A stretch of DNA of 64,000 bases from JAWXCB01 sp034440455 (GCA_034440455.1 JAWXCB010000114.1:10667-74666); one strand, 5' to 3'. Positions 34,476 to 43,448 are shown, numbered from the stretch's first letter. Notes: generated by a model not told the origin, from the sequence alone. Made by a program: numbers and translations.

Positions 34476-34988
34476 ATGCCAAAGAATTTGCAAATTGACA
34501 AGACCGACCGGGAGATTCTTGCCCTGCTGATGCGCGATGCAATGATGCCCTACACGGAAATTGCCAAGAAAGTGTTTGTTTCCGGGGGCACTGTGCATGT
34601 GCGTATGAACAGGCTCAAAGAACTCGGCATCGTGAAAGGTTCGCATTTGCAAATTGATTATGCGCGGCTCGGCTATGATGTGAAAGCATTTCTTGGAATT
34701 TATCTCCAGAGAAATTCCCTTTATGATAAAGTAGTGGCGCATCTTAAAAAAATTCCCGAAGTGGTGGAACTGAATTACACAACAGGCAACTATAGTATGT
34801 TCGTGAAAATCATTTGCCGCGATACAGAGCATCTCCGACAGGTGCTGCATGACAAAATCCAGAAGATTGATGGCATCGAGCGCACAGAAACTTTTATCTC
34901 TTTGGAAGAAAGTATCAGCCGCCCTGTTCAGCTTTTGGAAGAAACTTCTAAACCCGCAGGAGGGAAAACGAAGGATAGGATGCAATGA
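34476..34988 (+). CDS. Lrp/AsnC-family transcriptional regulator
   Basis: A 170-residue regulator. The N-terminal helix-turn-helix is seen in IDKTDREILALLMRDAMMPY and VFVSGGTVHVRMNRLKELGI, and the C-terminal RAM (AsnC effector) domain in KAFLGIYLQRNS, VVELNYTTGNYSMFVKIICR and IERTETFISLEESI. Lrp/AsnC proteins form octamers and respond to amino acids. The effector cannot be told. The C-terminus is a little longer than usual (QLLEETSKPAGGKTKDRMQ). It diverges from the structured RNA gene, so its promoter region abuts that of the RNA; no clear TANNTTTG box is seen for it. Confidence 0.92.
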   Translation: MPKNLQIDKTDREILALLMRDAMMPYTEIAKKVFVSGGTVHVRMNRLKELGIVKGSHLQIDYARLGYDVKAFLGIYLQRNSLYDKVVAHLKKIPEVVELNYTTGNYSMFVKIICRDTEHLRQVLHDKIQKIDGIERTETFISLEESISRPVQLLEETSKPAGGKTKDRMQ

Positions 34989-35031
34989 GCGAACAATTTG
35001 TTTCTGTATTTTAGCAATTCAATCCTTCCCA

Positions 35032-35889
35032 ATGAAAAACGTATTCCTTCCTGCACTTTTCTGTTGCATCAGTTTCCTCTCTTTCGCGCAAAGTGATAAA
35101 GTTGCCCTTGCCGAAGCCGCGCTTGCAAAAAATGATTTCACGGGCGCGTATGACCTTGCTAATGCTGCATTACAATCACCGCAAAGCCTCGACAAAAACG
35201 CGATTGCCAAAGCAAGTTATATCCGTGGGAAAGCCGGAGTGAAAATGGCTTATGATGCAATGCTTGATGGAGATGAGATTGCTGAAAAAAAGTATGTGGA
35301 TGTGCCGCTCCAGTCTTATCGTGATTTCCAAAAGGTAATTAACGCAGGTGATGAAACGATGAAAGCAATGGTAACGGCTGAATACAACAAACTCGGCAAC
35401 GCGCTGCTCGTTGCCGGAACAAAATATGACGGACGCTTTAATGACAACACCGAAACCGCTGATTCATCGCTATTGGATAAAGCCATTGAAAATTTTTCAG
35501 GCTCCATCGAAATTTTCGAATTGACAAAAAAAGAAAAATTCAAGCCTTACCTGTTCCGTGGTGATGTTTTTTTTACAAAAAAGAAATTCAACGAAGCCAC
35601 TGCCGATTACACAAAAGCGTTCGCGCTGTTTGAAGGCGCACCACGCGATAATCCCGACTTTAATATTGGCGACCTCGGCTACAGGCTTGCTTATATGCAA
35701 GCTGCTGTATTCAACAAAAAAGATGTCGCGCTGCAAACGCTTGAAAAAACACGCAAGTTGCTCGATGCTGAGATGCAGCTTGCAGAATCTAAGAAAGATA
35801 AATTAGGCGAGCGTTACGCAGAGTGCAAAACTGAATATGAATACTTCAAAAGCGAACTTGCTGAGTTGGATGCCAAGTTGAAGAAATAA
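35032..35889 (+). CDS. Exported TPR-like hypothetical protein
   Basis: A 285-residue protein with a signal peptide (MKNVFLPALFCCISFLSFAQ) and a helical body with TPR-like repeats (VALAEAALAKNDFTGAYDLA, YLFRGDVFFTKKKFNEATAD, YTKAFALFEGAPRDNPDFNI, KDVALQTLEKTRKLLDAEMQ). The frame is open upstream to 34849, but that part overlaps the Lrp gene and has no protein character; the ATG at 35032 gives a clean signal peptide, so I chose it. Ends in a charged helix (FKSELAELDAKLKK). It is probably periplasmic; the function is unknown. It may be co-transcribed with the Lrp gene 43 bases upstream. Confidence 0.8.
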   Translation: MKNVFLPALFCCISFLSFAQSDKVALAEAALAKNDFTGAYDLANAALQSPQSLDKNAIAKASYIRGKAGVKMAYDAMLDGDEIAEKKYVDVPLQSYRDFQKVINAGDETMKAMVTAEYNKLGNALLVAGTKYDGRFNDNTETADSSLLDKAIENFSGSIEIFELTKKEKFKPYLFRGDVFFTKKKFNEATADYTKAFALFEGAPRDNPDFNIGDLGYRLAYMQAAVFNKKDVALQTLEKTRKLLDAEMQLAESKKDKLGERYAECKTEYEYFKSELAELDAKLKK

Positions 35890-35952
35890 CAGACAGCCCA
35901 AATTCCACAATATTATTTTCATCATTGAGGTTACTGTAAAATAACAACGCGG

Positions 35953-36591
35953 ATGAAATTTGCAGGAATGTTCCTTCCCTTGATTTGCTCCTGCATTTCT
36001 TCGCCACAAAATGAAACGGGAGACAACTCTCCTCTTGAAGCATACTTACCTGCCGCATCTGACAACTCCATTGACTTGGAAAAATTATTTACCGAAGATC
36101 CTTGCTGCATTACGGCTGGATTTGATTTTCCTGTCGGCATTCCTCATGCAAAGGGCTATTACAATGCGCAGGGCTTCCGAGAAAACAACCATCTTGGTGA
36201 TGACTGGAATGGCAATGGTGGCGGCAACAGCGATTTGGGTGATCCCATTCATTCCATTGCAAGCGGCTACGTAACAGAAGCGCGCGATGAAGGCGCTGGG
36301 TGGGGGAATGTGGTGCGTATCGTCCATGGCTGGAAGCAAAATGATTCCTGGCAATTTGTTGAATCGCTCTATGCGCATCTTGATACCATGCTTGTGAAAA
36401 AAGGACAATGGTTACAGCAGGGAGATAAAATCGGCACCATTGGAAATGCAAATGGCGCTTACTATGCACACTTGCACATGGAAATCCGAACAGAAACAGG
36501 CAGTGATTTAGGCGGAGGCTATTCTGCGGATACAACCGGATACGTTAATCCCACATTGTTCATTCAGTCGCACCGCCACATCGGAGAATAA
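35953..36591 (+). CDS. M23-family metallopeptidase, probable lipoprotein
   Basis: Peptidoglycan or protein endopeptidase of the LytM/M23 type, 212 residues. The N-terminus MKFAGMFLPLICSCISS looks like a lipoprotein signal, with C14 the likely lipidated Cys (ICSC). The zinc-binding motifs are HLGDDWN (first His and Asp) and HLHME (HxH), with GDPIHSIASGYVTEA, YAHLDTMLVKKGQWLQQGDK and IGTIGNANGAYYAHLH in between, as in the family. The metal ligands are complete. A Gly/Asn-rich loop (DDWNGNGGGNSDLGD) follows the first ligands. It probably trims peptidoglycan in the periplasm. Its neighbours upstream and downstream are also exported proteins. Confidence 0.87.
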   Translation: MKFAGMFLPLICSCISSPQNETGDNSPLEAYLPAASDNSIDLEKLFTEDPCCITAGFDFPVGIPHAKGYYNAQGFRENNHLGDDWNGNGGGNSDLGDPIHSIASGYVTEARDEGAGWGNVVRIVHGWKQNDSWQFVESLYAHLDTMLVKKGQWLQQGDKIGTIGNANGAYYAHLHMEIRTETGSDLGGGYSADTTGYVNPTLFIQSHRHIGE

Positions 36592-36651
36592 ACCTTGCGT
36601 TTCTTTTTTTGGCACGATGTTGGATTTCATTAGTTCAAAATGGAGGTAACT

Positions 36652-37476
36652 ATGAAATCAAAACTTTTTCTCACCACAGTTTTTTCGCTGGCTTTAATCG
36701 GCAGCATCATTGCTAACCCTATCCGCACAGCGCTCAATTTGAGAATGTTTGACGGACGTCCTATCTCGGTCTTAGTGGATGGCATTCCATTCGGCACGGT
36801 AGCATCGCAACAGGAAATCCTTAATCTCAGCCCCGGGATTCACCGGTTGAAAGTGTTTGCTGTGCAGCAGCATCCGTTCGGCTGGAATCATGGCGCAATG
36901 ATTCCTGTGTTTCGCGGCAACGTAGAAATTTTCAGCGACTATGCAATGTACACGTTTGTTGACCGATTTGGAAAATTAGTGATTGAAGATTATGAAGCGT
37001 TGTATTGCGAACCTGTTCCGCCTGCATGTCCTGCGCACGGTCATCTTCCGGGATATTCACCTTACCCGAATAACACGCAGTTCCCTAACAATGGTAGTGG
37101 CTTTCACGGTTCAACTTGCAGCCTTCCCGGCAACGGAAATAGCGGAAACGGCTGGGAGAATAATAATGGATGGGGTAACGGAAACTATCGCGCACCGATG
37201 AATCAAAATGATTTCAACCAATTGCTGGGAACAATTGAATCGAAATCGTTTGAAAGCACAAAACAACAGATTGCGCTGGGTGCTATTTCAAACAGCTATT
37301 TCACTTCGGAGCAAATCAGGCAGATGCTGAATGTGTTCACATTTGAATCAACAAAGATTGAAGTAGCAAAGAAGGCTTACGAAAGAGTGATTGACCCTGA
37401 GAAATTTTATGTAGTGTACAATTCATTCACGTTTGAAAGCAGCATTGACAATTTGCAGGCATCGTTAAGCCGATAA
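36652..37476 (+). CDS. DUF4476-containing exported protein
   Basis: A protein of about 274 residues with a signal peptide (MKSKLFLTTVFSLALIGSII). The middle has short beta strands (LNLRMFDGRPISVLVDGIPF, SPGIHRLKVFAV) and a Pro/Gly/Asn-rich linker (about 125-185). The C-terminal about 90 residues are the DUF4476 domain, with three repeats of a FESxK/FTFESxK motif (ESKSFESTKQQIALGAISNS, MLNVFTFESTKIEVAKKAYE, YNSFTFESSIDNLQASL). I chose the ATG at 36652 because GGAGGT lies four bases before it, a rare good Shine-Dalgarno in this genome, and because the signal peptide begins there; an upstream ATG at 36640 is in frame. Function is unknown. A terminator follows. Confidence 0.85.
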   Translation: MKSKLFLTTVFSLALIGSIIANPIRTALNLRMFDGRPISVLVDGIPFGTVASQQEILNLSPGIHRLKVFAVQQHPFGWNHGAMIPVFRGNVEIFSDYAMYTFVDRFGKLVIEDYEALYCEPVPPACPAHGHLPGYSPYPNNTQFPNNGSGFHGSTCSLPGNGNSGNGWENNNGWGNGNYRAPMNQNDFNQLLGTIESKSFESTKQQIALGAISNSYFTSEQIRQMLNVFTFESTKIEVAKKAYERVIDPEKFYVVYNSFTFESSIDNLQASLSR

Positions 37477-37506
37477 CCTATTTCTCTTGAGGGCAGAGGG
37501 AAGGAA

Positions 37507-37546
37507 GAGGAGATTCGCTATCAATTGCGGGTCTCCTCTTTTTTTT
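37507..37546 (+). terminator. Terminator downstream of the DUF4476 gene
   Basis: GAGGAGA (37507-37513) and TCTCCTC (37532-37538) form a perfect 7-bp stem followed by a run of T. It lies 30 bases after the stop codon. Confidence 0.75.
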
Positions 37547-37607
37547 GCCGGACTTTTTCCGGCATCTCTTTTAAAAGAAGAAGGGAATTGCGGGAAAAGC
37601 CCGCAAT
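37546..37607. repeat. Two palindromic repeats (TGCCGGA/TCCGGCA and ATTGCGGG/CCCGCAAT)
   Basis: TGCCGGACTTTTTCCGGCA (37546-37564) is a relative of the palindrome at 10751-10771. ATTGCGGG-AAAAG-CCCGCAAT (37587-37607) is a second small hairpin. Both lie between the terminator and the convergent phosphodiesterase gene. Confidence 0.65.
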
Positions 37608-37611
37608 GACA

Positions 37612-39690
37612 CTAATTTGCCGGGTATGCGATGCGCACGTGATAAATGCTGTTGAGCATTTTTTTGAAAACTTTTTTCAGAACCGTGATTTCCTTGAAGG
37701 TGATATCGCTGTTCACCAATTGGTTTTCTTTGATTTTGTATTCGATGATTTTCTCAACGAGATTGTCAATGTCAGCGCTGGAAGGGCTTCTCAGGCTTCT
37801 TGCCGAAGCCTCCACTGAATCTGCCAACATCAAAATGGCGGTTTCTTTTGAATAAGGCAGTGGTCCGGGATACCTGAATTTTTCAATGTCGTCTGCCTTT
37901 TCAGGAAAATTTTTCAAATAAGAATGATAGAAATACTGTACGATAGTAGTACCGTGGTGTGTACGGATGAAATCAATCACGATATCGGGCAGCTTGTGCT
38001 TCTTCGCAAGTTGAATTCCTTCTTTTACATGCCCGACAATAATCTTCGCGCTTTCTTCAAACGTTAAATCATCATGCGGGTTGATGTCGGGATTTTGATT
38101 CTCAATAAAATAAACCGCGTTTTCCATTTTTCCGATGTCGTGATATAGTGCGCTTACTTTCACCAGCAGCGCATTCGCGCCAATTTCAGAAGCGGCTGCC
38201 TCTGCAAGATTGGAAACCTGCAAGGAATGTTGAAACGTGCCGGGCGCTTTTATCGAAAGGTCTTTCAGCAGCGGCTTGTTGATGTCGGAAAGTTCAATCA
38301 GAGTGATGTCTGAAACAAATCCAAATGTTTTTTCAAATAACGGAACAAGCGGATATGCGAGTAATGTAAGCAACACATTTAAACTCAGCCAGCCGAAGTT
38401 GATGAAGTTGATATTCCGGAAGGAGCCTTCTTCCACAATTGAAAGCGCGAAATAACCGAGCAGATAAACAATAAGAATAAATACGTTTGAGATAATAACC
38501 TGCGACCAGTAATAACCGCGCGTGTTGGAAAGTATCGCTACCATGCCCGCGATGAATTGCAGAAACGCAAAGCGAATTCCATCAGGCACAATGAAAATAC
38601 TCAGCAACACGAACGCAATGTGCGCATGTAGCGCGAGCGTAGTACCGAAAAACGTGCGCAACACCATTGGCAAAATGCAAACCGGGACAGCATAAAGAAT
38701 TGCGCGGTTCGTCTGCTCATCAGATTTCACAACGGTGCTTACAACAATAATCATGAGCGTAATCAGCATAAACACCAGCAATTGTTTTCTGTTGCTTTCC
38801 CACACTTCGGACGAGAACAGCCTGATGAAGATGGAGAATATCGTAATGATGATGAGCGTGAGCAGAAAGTTTCCAAAGAAGATGACTTGCGCTTTTTTAA
38901 TCCCTAACACGTTGCTCTCGAACTCTTCACGAAACGACATCAATACGCGATGTTTTTCAGGAGTAACAATGCCTCCTTTGGAAATGATCTGCTCATCTTT
39001 CTGCACCTTCCCCTGCGTGATGGAAATGTTTTCAAGCAACTGGTCTTGAAAACGCAGAGTGGTGGATTCGTCATAAAAAACATTGTAGTCAAGCGATTGC
39101 TCAATGAGCGGCAGTAGGAAACCGAGTTGTTCGCGGTTCCCTGCCTTCAGGCTATCACGCGCAAAATCAAACGCTTCTTTCATACTGAAAAAATCACTGA
39201 GCAGGCGTTTATCTGCAAGATTATCTTCCGTGAGCAAAGTGATGTCTTTCCCCGGAGGAAAAGATTTATGCTCATCAATCAAGCTGATGATGCCATTGGA
39301 ATAAATCGTATCAAGCACTTGCAAGCCTAACTCAACGCATTTTTGAGAATCAATTTTTGCGCTGCCCGATTCTTTTAACTTCGTGTTGAAACTGTCAATG
39401 AATTTTTTCTGTTCGCTTTTTACAACCTCTGCATTCAAGCGATAATAAGGTGAGAACCCTTCCAGCAAGTATTCCTTTTCCTCATCAATCTGCTGCGTGC
39501 TTTTTCTGATGCCGATGTCAAAAGGCGCAATGAGGTTATCATATTTCCACGGCTTGCCGATTTCAAACTCATATTTAAAAATGCCGGTCTTTGGAAAAAA
39601 AGCGGAGATAATAATTATTGCAGAGAGAATAATAATGTACCGGAGAATGTCCTGATGCCGGTTGATGACGAGAAGAAAAAATTTGTTCAT
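37612..39690 (-). CDS. pgpH: 7TM-HD domain protein, c-di-AMP phosphodiesterase PgpH-like
   Basis: A 692-residue membrane protein of the 7TMR-HD family, which in Firmicutes (PgpH) degrades c-di-AMP. One N-terminal membrane segment (YIIILSAIIIISAFF) is followed by an extracytoplasmic 7TMR-HDED domain (about 35-275), seven membrane segments (about 280-460, starting VIFFGNFLLTLIIITIFSIF) and a cytoplasmic HD domain with HSLQVSNLAEAAASEIGANA, the HDIGKMENAVYFIENQNP motif and THHGTTIVQYFYHSY. The metal-binding His and Asp residues are present. The protein ends in a coiled-coil-like tail. The substrate is inferred from family knowledge. The small coiled-coil gene upstream is 17 bases away, so they may form an operon. 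Confidence 0.92.
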   Translation of the reverse strand: MNKFFLLVINRHQDILRYIIILSAIIIISAFFPKTGIFKYEFEIGKPWKYDNLIAPFDIGIRKSTQQIDEEKEYLLEGFSPYYRLNAEVVKSEQKKFIDSFNTKLKESGSAKIDSQKCVELGLQVLDTIYSNGIISLIDEHKSFPPGKDITLLTEDNLADKRLLSDFFSMKEAFDFARDSLKAGNREQLGFLLPLIEQSLDYNVFYDESTTLRFQDQLLENISITQGKVQKDEQIISKGGIVTPEKHRVLMSFREEFESNVLGIKKAQVIFFGNFLLTLIIITIFSIFIRLFSSEVWESNRKQLLVFMLITLMIIVVSTVVKSDEQTNRAILYAVPVCILPMVLRTFFGTTLALHAHIAFVLLSIFIVPDGIRFAFLQFIAGMVAILSNTRGYYWSQVIISNVFILIVYLLGYFALSIVEEGSFRNINFINFGWLSLNVLLTLLAYPLVPLFEKTFGFVSDITLIELSDINKPLLKDLSIKAPGTFQHSLQVSNLAEAAASEIGANALLVKVSALYHDIGKMENAVYFIENQNPDINPHDDLTFEESAKIIVGHVKEGIQLAKKHKLPDIVIDFIRTHHGTTIVQYFYHSYLKNFPEKADDIEKFRYPGPLPYSKETAILMLADSVEASARSLRSPSSADIDNLVEKIIEYKIKENQLVNSDITFKEITVLKKVFKKMLNSIYHVRIAYPAN

Positions 39691-39707
39691 TCTGGCGGGA
39701 ATGAGAA

Positions 39708-39980
39708 TTACTTTTTGAAAAGAACAGTCTCAATTTTTCTGATTCTTCTGTCGTGGTCAACGATTGTTTTATCCCGCTCTGCAAGTTTCATGACGCTCAG
39801 GCGCAACTCTGAAACACCTTTATTGTTCATCACTAATTGGCGTTCAACCTTATCTAACCAGTCATTGCTTCTAATCATTTGTTTTTCCAGTCGCTCCAAC
39901 CGCTCGTTGTTATCTTTCCGCATTTTCACGATCTCCGGGTGAAGGTCAATTATAGCGTTTGCTAATTTATCTTCGCGCAT
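39708..39980 (-). CDS. Small coiled-coil protein
   Basis: A 90-residue, very charged helical protein with heptad-like Leu/Ile/Val positions (KMRKDNNERLERLEKQMIRS, NDWLDKVERQLVMNNKGVSE, RLSVMKLAERDKTIVDHDRR). No membrane segment or signal peptide. The gene ends 17 bases before the PgpH-like gene on the same strand, so co-expression is likely. I do not recognise a family; a scaffold or membrane-peripheral partner of the phosphodiesterase is only a possibility. Confidence 0.65.
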   Translation of the reverse strand: MREDKLANAIIDLHPEIVKMRKDNNERLERLEKQMIRSNDWLDKVERQLVMNNKGVSELRLSVMKLAERDKTIVDHDRRIRKIETVLFKK

Positions 39981-40040
39981 ACTGGTCGGTTTGAAACAAA
40001 AGTAGTGTTTGCGGGGATATGCCCGGTGGGAAAGTTTTCT

Positions 40041-40913
40041 CTAAATGCTCACCGCTTCAACTCCCTTGTTCACTTTCTTCACCAATCCCTGCAATACTTT
40101 TCCCGGACCTACTTCGATAAAAGAGGTGGCTCCATCCTGAATCATGTTTTGAATCGTTTGTGTCCACAGCACGGGGGTAGTGAGTTGGCGAATCAGGTTT
40201 TGCTGAATTTCAATTGGGTCGGTGTGGGGCTTTGCATCAATATTTTGATAAACGGGGCAGAGCGGCTCTTTAAAATTTGTTTGCAGAATAGCTTCTTCCA
40301 ATTTTTTTCTTGCAGGCTCCATAAACTTGGAATGAAACGCGCCCGCAACTTTCAGCGGAACAATCATGCGCGCACCCGCTGCTTTTAATTTTTCGCTTGC
40401 AACTTGCACGCCTTCCATCGAACCGGAAATCACCAATTGTCCCGTGCAATTGTAATTTGCCGGAATCACTTCATCGCATTCGCTACAAACTTTTTCTACA
40501 ACTGCATCCTCTAATCCTACAATAGCTGCCATCGTGGTTGGCGTTATAGAGCAGGCCTCTTGCATCGCTTTCGCACGCTGATGCACCAATTGTAATCCAT
40601 CTTCAAAACTCATAGTTTGATTTGCAACTAACGCAGATAACTCTCCGAGTGAATGCCCTGCTACCATTTCAGGATGAAATTTTTCTCCTGCAAGTTTTAC
40701 CAAAGCAATAGAATGCAGAAAAACAGCAGGCTGTGTAATTTCGGTTTCTTTCAAATTCTCTTCAGGTCCGTTGAACATCACATCGGTGATGCGAAAACCA
40801 AGCATTTCATTCGCCTGCTCAAAAAGATTCTTCACCAACGCATTTTGCTCGTAGAGGTCTTTCGCCATGCCGGTGAACTGGCTGCCTTGTCCGGGGAAGA
40901 TGTAAGCGCGCAT
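40041..40913 (-). CDS. fabD: Malonyl-CoA:ACP transacylase
   Basis: Loads malonyl groups onto acyl carrier protein for fatty-acid synthesis. The 290-residue protein starts MRAYIFPGQGSQFTGMAKDL, with the catalytic Ser88 in VAGHSLGELSAL and the His in VAGAFHSKFMEPA. The Arg that binds the malonyl carboxylate is in VHQRAKAMQEA, and the C-terminus VGPGKVLQGLVKKV is typical. Length and active site are normal. No other fab genes are in the window. folE starts upstream, 13 bases apart, on the same strand; such a pairing suggests co-transcription but not a shared pathway. Confidence 0.97.
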   Translation of the reverse strand: MRAYIFPGQGSQFTGMAKDLYEQNALVKNLFEQANEMLGFRITDVMFNGPEENLKETEITQPAVFLHSIALVKLAGEKFHPEMVAGHSLGELSALVANQTMSFEDGLQLVHQRAKAMQEACSITPTTMAAIVGLEDAVVEKVCSECDEVIPANYNCTGQLVISGSMEGVQVASEKLKAAGARMIVPLKVAGAFHSKFMEPARKKLEEAILQTNFKEPLCPVYQNIDAKPHTDPIEIQQNLIRQLTTPVLWTQTIQNMIQDGATSFIEVGPGKVLQGLVKKVNKGVEAVSI

Positions 40914-40926
40914 TCTATAAAAATAG

Positions 40927-41559
40927 TTAACTCAGCTTCGCAGAAATCAAATTAATAAACTCATCACGGGTTGTCTGTTTTTCAAACTCGCCAACGAATG
41001 CAGAGGTGGTAGTAACAGAATTTTGCTTTTGCACTCCACGCATCATCATGCAGAGATGGTTGGCTTCAATCACAACTGCAACACCAAGTGGTTTTAATGT
41101 TTCGTTGATGCAATCACGAATTTGCGTGGTAAGACGCTCCTGTACCTGTAATCGTCTTGAATAAATGTCCACCACACGGGGAATCTTGCTTAACCCAACA
41201 ATCTTTCCATTAGGGATATAAGCCACATGCGCGCGTCCGTAAAACGGCAGCATGTGATGCTCGCACATAGAATAGAGTTCAATATCTTTCACAATCACCA
41301 TCTGGCTATGCCCTTCATTAAATAACGCAGAGCGCAACACTTCATAGGGGTCAGCTTCATAACCCTGAGTCAAGTATTGCATTGCTCTTGCTACACGTTC
41401 AGGAGTTTTTGCCAAACCTTCCCGCGAAGTATCTTCTCCCAGCGATTCGATAATCTGTTTGTAATGACCACTTATCAACTTTGTTTTCTCCGCGTTGTAA
41501 AAATTTTCCTGGCGGTAGTTGATTTCAAAATCAAGGTCGTCTTCTTTGTGGTCTTTCAT
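40927..41559 (-). CDS. folE: GTP cyclohydrolase I
   Basis: Converts GTP to 7,8-dihydroneopterin triphosphate, the first step to folate, queuosine and pterins. The 210-residue protein has the type IA motifs: zinc-binding SMCEHHMLPFYGRAHVAYIP, GLSKIPRVVDIYSRRLQVQE and the C-terminal LCMMMRGVQKQNSVTTTSAF, where the last Cys ligand is in HLCMMMRG. The zinc Cys and His are all there. The queD homologue lies 88 bases upstream on the same strand, so the products may feed queuosine or biopterin synthesis. Confidence 0.97.
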   Translation of the reverse strand: MKDHKEDDLDFEINYRQENFYNAEKTKLISGHYKQIIESLGEDTSREGLAKTPERVARAMQYLTQGYEADPYEVLRSALFNEGHSQMVIVKDIELYSMCEHHMLPFYGRAHVAYIPNGKIVGLSKIPRVVDIYSRRLQVQERLTTQIRDCINETLKPLGVAVVIEANHLCMMMRGVQKQNSVTTTSAFVGEFEKQTTRDEFINLISAKLS

Positions 41560-41599
41560 GCTTTCGTGATTAGTTGCTCGTTGTTCAGATTAAGGTTTC

Positions 41600-41647
41600 A
41601 TCTCTACATTCGTAATTCTCAATTCGTAATTCTTCATTCCTAATTTA
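41600..41647. repeat. AATTCGTAATTC-type intergenic microrepeat
   Basis: Variants of ATTCGTAATTCTCAATTCG recur between folE and queD. The same type of repeat is at the end of speA (47490-47540) and, in frame, within the GT39-like gene (60050-60086). Confidence 0.55.
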
Positions 41648-42055
41648 TCATTCTCCATAGTATTCACACCAAATCGTATCCGTTTCCTGCAATTTGACAC
41701 AGTGCAAACGGCATCCTTTAATATGCGGTTCCAGTTGATTCCAGATTTCTTTTACAAGATTTTCTGTTGAAGTGAATTTGCCCGTGAGAAACGGAACATC
41801 CAAATCGAGATTTTTATGGTCGAGCGCTTCAACAATTTTCTCGCGGATAAGTTTGCTGAGTTCCTTCGCATTCATGATGAAACCCGTTTCCGGGCTTGGC
41901 TCGCCTTTTACGGTCACAAACAAATCATAATTATGTCCGTGCCAGTTTTTGTTGGCGCATTTTCCAAAAACCTCCGCATTTTTCTCATCACTCCAATCAT
42001 CTCTGCGTAATTTATGTGCAGCATTAAAATGCTCTTTCCGCGTCAGGTAAACCAT
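41648..42055 (-). CDS. queD: 6-pyruvoyl tetrahydropterin synthase / 6-carboxy-tetrahydropterin synthase
   Basis: Acts on dihydroneopterin triphosphate made by FolE. The 135-residue protein has the zinc-binding His set (HFNAAHKLRR, and HGHNYDLFVTVKG) and the catalytic GKCANKNWHGHNY with the Cys, plus the C-terminal HCVKLQETDTIWCEYYGE. Its length is that of short PTPS/QueD enzymes. Whether it makes preQ0 precursor (QueD) or tetrahydrobiopterin precursor (PTPS) cannot be decided; the neighbour folE fits both. queC and queE are not in the window. It is read in the same direction as folE. Confidence 0.9.
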   Translation of the reverse strand: MVYLTRKEHFNAAHKLRRDDWSDEKNAEVFGKCANKNWHGHNYDLFVTVKGEPSPETGFIMNAKELSKLIREKIVEALDHKNLDLDVPFLTGKFTSTENLVKEIWNQLEPHIKGCRLHCVKLQETDTIWCEYYGE

Positions 42056-42167
42056 TCGTTAATATTTTAAACAAAATTAAACAGAAAGGGGTTGCTGCTG
42101 AATTCGTTTGTGTTTCAGATTCGTCCTGCTGGGTGAAACGAAGCATCTCAACACTTGGCAAGCATGA

Positions 42168-42202
42168 GATTCTTCTCTTCGTATGACTCCGCTCAGAATG
42201 AC
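42168..42202. repeat. Dispersed repeat GATTCTTC ... TCAGAATGAC, copy 1
   Basis: GATTCTTCTCTTCGTATGAC with TCCGCTCAGAATGAC recurs in inverted orientation at 63961-63995. Intergenic; the arms are weakly palindromic. Confidence 0.75.
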
Positions 42203-42214
42203 GCAGACAATGCG

Positions 42215-43396
42215 TTATTTAAAAAATTCCCTTCCCTTTTTATCAACGTAGCCCCATTTCCCCTGATAGCTTACCACGGCAACTCCTTCGCTGAAATCAT
42301 CTGCGTTTTCATATTTCACAGGAATCACCACATCGCCTTGCTTGTTGATGAAGCCCCACAAGCCGTTTTTCTCCACAGATGCAAGACCTTCTTTGAAATT
42401 GCGGATGCGGTCGCAGAGCAGAGGCGCAGGTTCGCCTTTCGTATCAATGATGGAATAAGATTTAGCATATACTATCGCCATCCCTTCGGAAAAATCATAC
42501 GCGCTTTCATAATTCATTCCCGTCAATGATTTACCTTTCTTGTCAATGAAGCCGACTAAGTTTCCGCTTTGCACCACTGAGAATCCTTCCGAGAAAACAT
42601 TCGCTCCGTCATATTTAAAGGAGATGACTTTCGCTCCTTTCTTATTGATAAAACCCACCTTTCCATCGAGGCGCACTGCTGCGAGGTCATCTTTAAAATC
42701 TGAAACTGTTTCATACTTAAACGGGATTGCTGTTTTTCCGCCTACATCAACAAAGCCCCACAATCCATTTACCATCACTGCCGCAAGACCTTCGTTATAG
42801 TCGTGCACTTTTTCAAAGGTGGGCTTTAGCATTTCTTTACCAGATGTGTTGATGAAGCACCATTTGTAATCTTTCATCACTGCGGCAAACCCATTGCTGA
42901 ATTTACTTGCCGCATCATACACCGGAGGCACGATTTCCTCTCCGAGTTTATTTACGTAACCCCATTTGTTATTGACACTTGTAATTGCGATATCTTCATA
43001 GAACTCGCTCAAGCCCTCATATTTGAGCGGCACAACTTCTTCGCCACGCTTGTTGATGAATCCCCATTTTCTTCCGCTTTCCACCACTGCAAATCCATCT
43101 TTGAAATTTCCTGCGCGGTCGTATTTCAAAGGCACTGCGATATTTCCAAGCGAATCAATGTATCCCATCTTACCGTTCTGCTGAACGGCTGCAAGCTTGC
43201 TGTAAAAAAGCTGCGCGGCATCATATTGCGGTGCGATGATAATGCGTCCCGTTGTATCCGCATAGCCCCAAAGCGAATCCTGGCGATAGGGAATGAGATT
43301 GTGCTTGATTTGACCGCACACATTTGCAGAAAGCAGCAGAAAGAAAACTACAGTTTGAATAAAGTAATGGCGCATATGCTTGTTAATTGATTTCAA
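42215..43396 (-). CDS. WG-repeat protein, exported
   Basis: A 393-residue protein with a signal sequence (YFIQTVVFFLLLSANVCGQ) and ten full WG repeats plus a partial one at the end. Each repeat is about 33 residues, with the core WGyvdkkGeevipxkYdxaxxF (for example KWGYVNKLGEEIVPPVYDAA, GLWGFINKQGDVVIPVKYEN, GKWGYVDKKGREF). WG repeats form beta-propeller-like or solenoid surfaces, often in exported proteins; no enzyme motif is present. Two start codons seven residues apart both give a signal peptide; I list the longer. The gene stands alone. Confidence 0.88.
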   Translation of the reverse strand: MKSINKHMRHYFIQTVVFFLLLSANVCGQIKHNLIPYRQDSLWGYADTTGRIIIAPQYDAAQLFYSKLAAVQQNGKMGYIDSLGNIAVPLKYDRAGNFKDGFAVVESGRKWGFINKRGEEVVPLKYEGLSEFYEDIAITSVNNKWGYVNKLGEEIVPPVYDAASKFSNGFAAVMKDYKWCFINTSGKEMLKPTFEKVHDYNEGLAAVMVNGLWGFVDVGGKTAIPFKYETVSDFKDDLAAVRLDGKVGFINKKGAKVISFKYDGANVFSEGFSVVQSGNLVGFIDKKGKSLTGMNYESAYDFSEGMAIVYAKSYSIIDTKGEPAPLLCDRIRNFKEGLASVEKNGLWGFINKQGDVVIPVKYENADDFSEGVAVVSYQGKWGYVDKKGREFFK

Positions 43397-43448
43397 AATT
43401 CAGGTAAATCATTTGATTTTTTTTCGAGAATGCGAGAATAGATGTCAA

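Noticed and set aside
34849..35031. Upstream extension of the exported TPR-like protein
   Set aside because: It overlaps the end of the Lrp/AsnC gene in another frame; the signal peptide starts at 35032.
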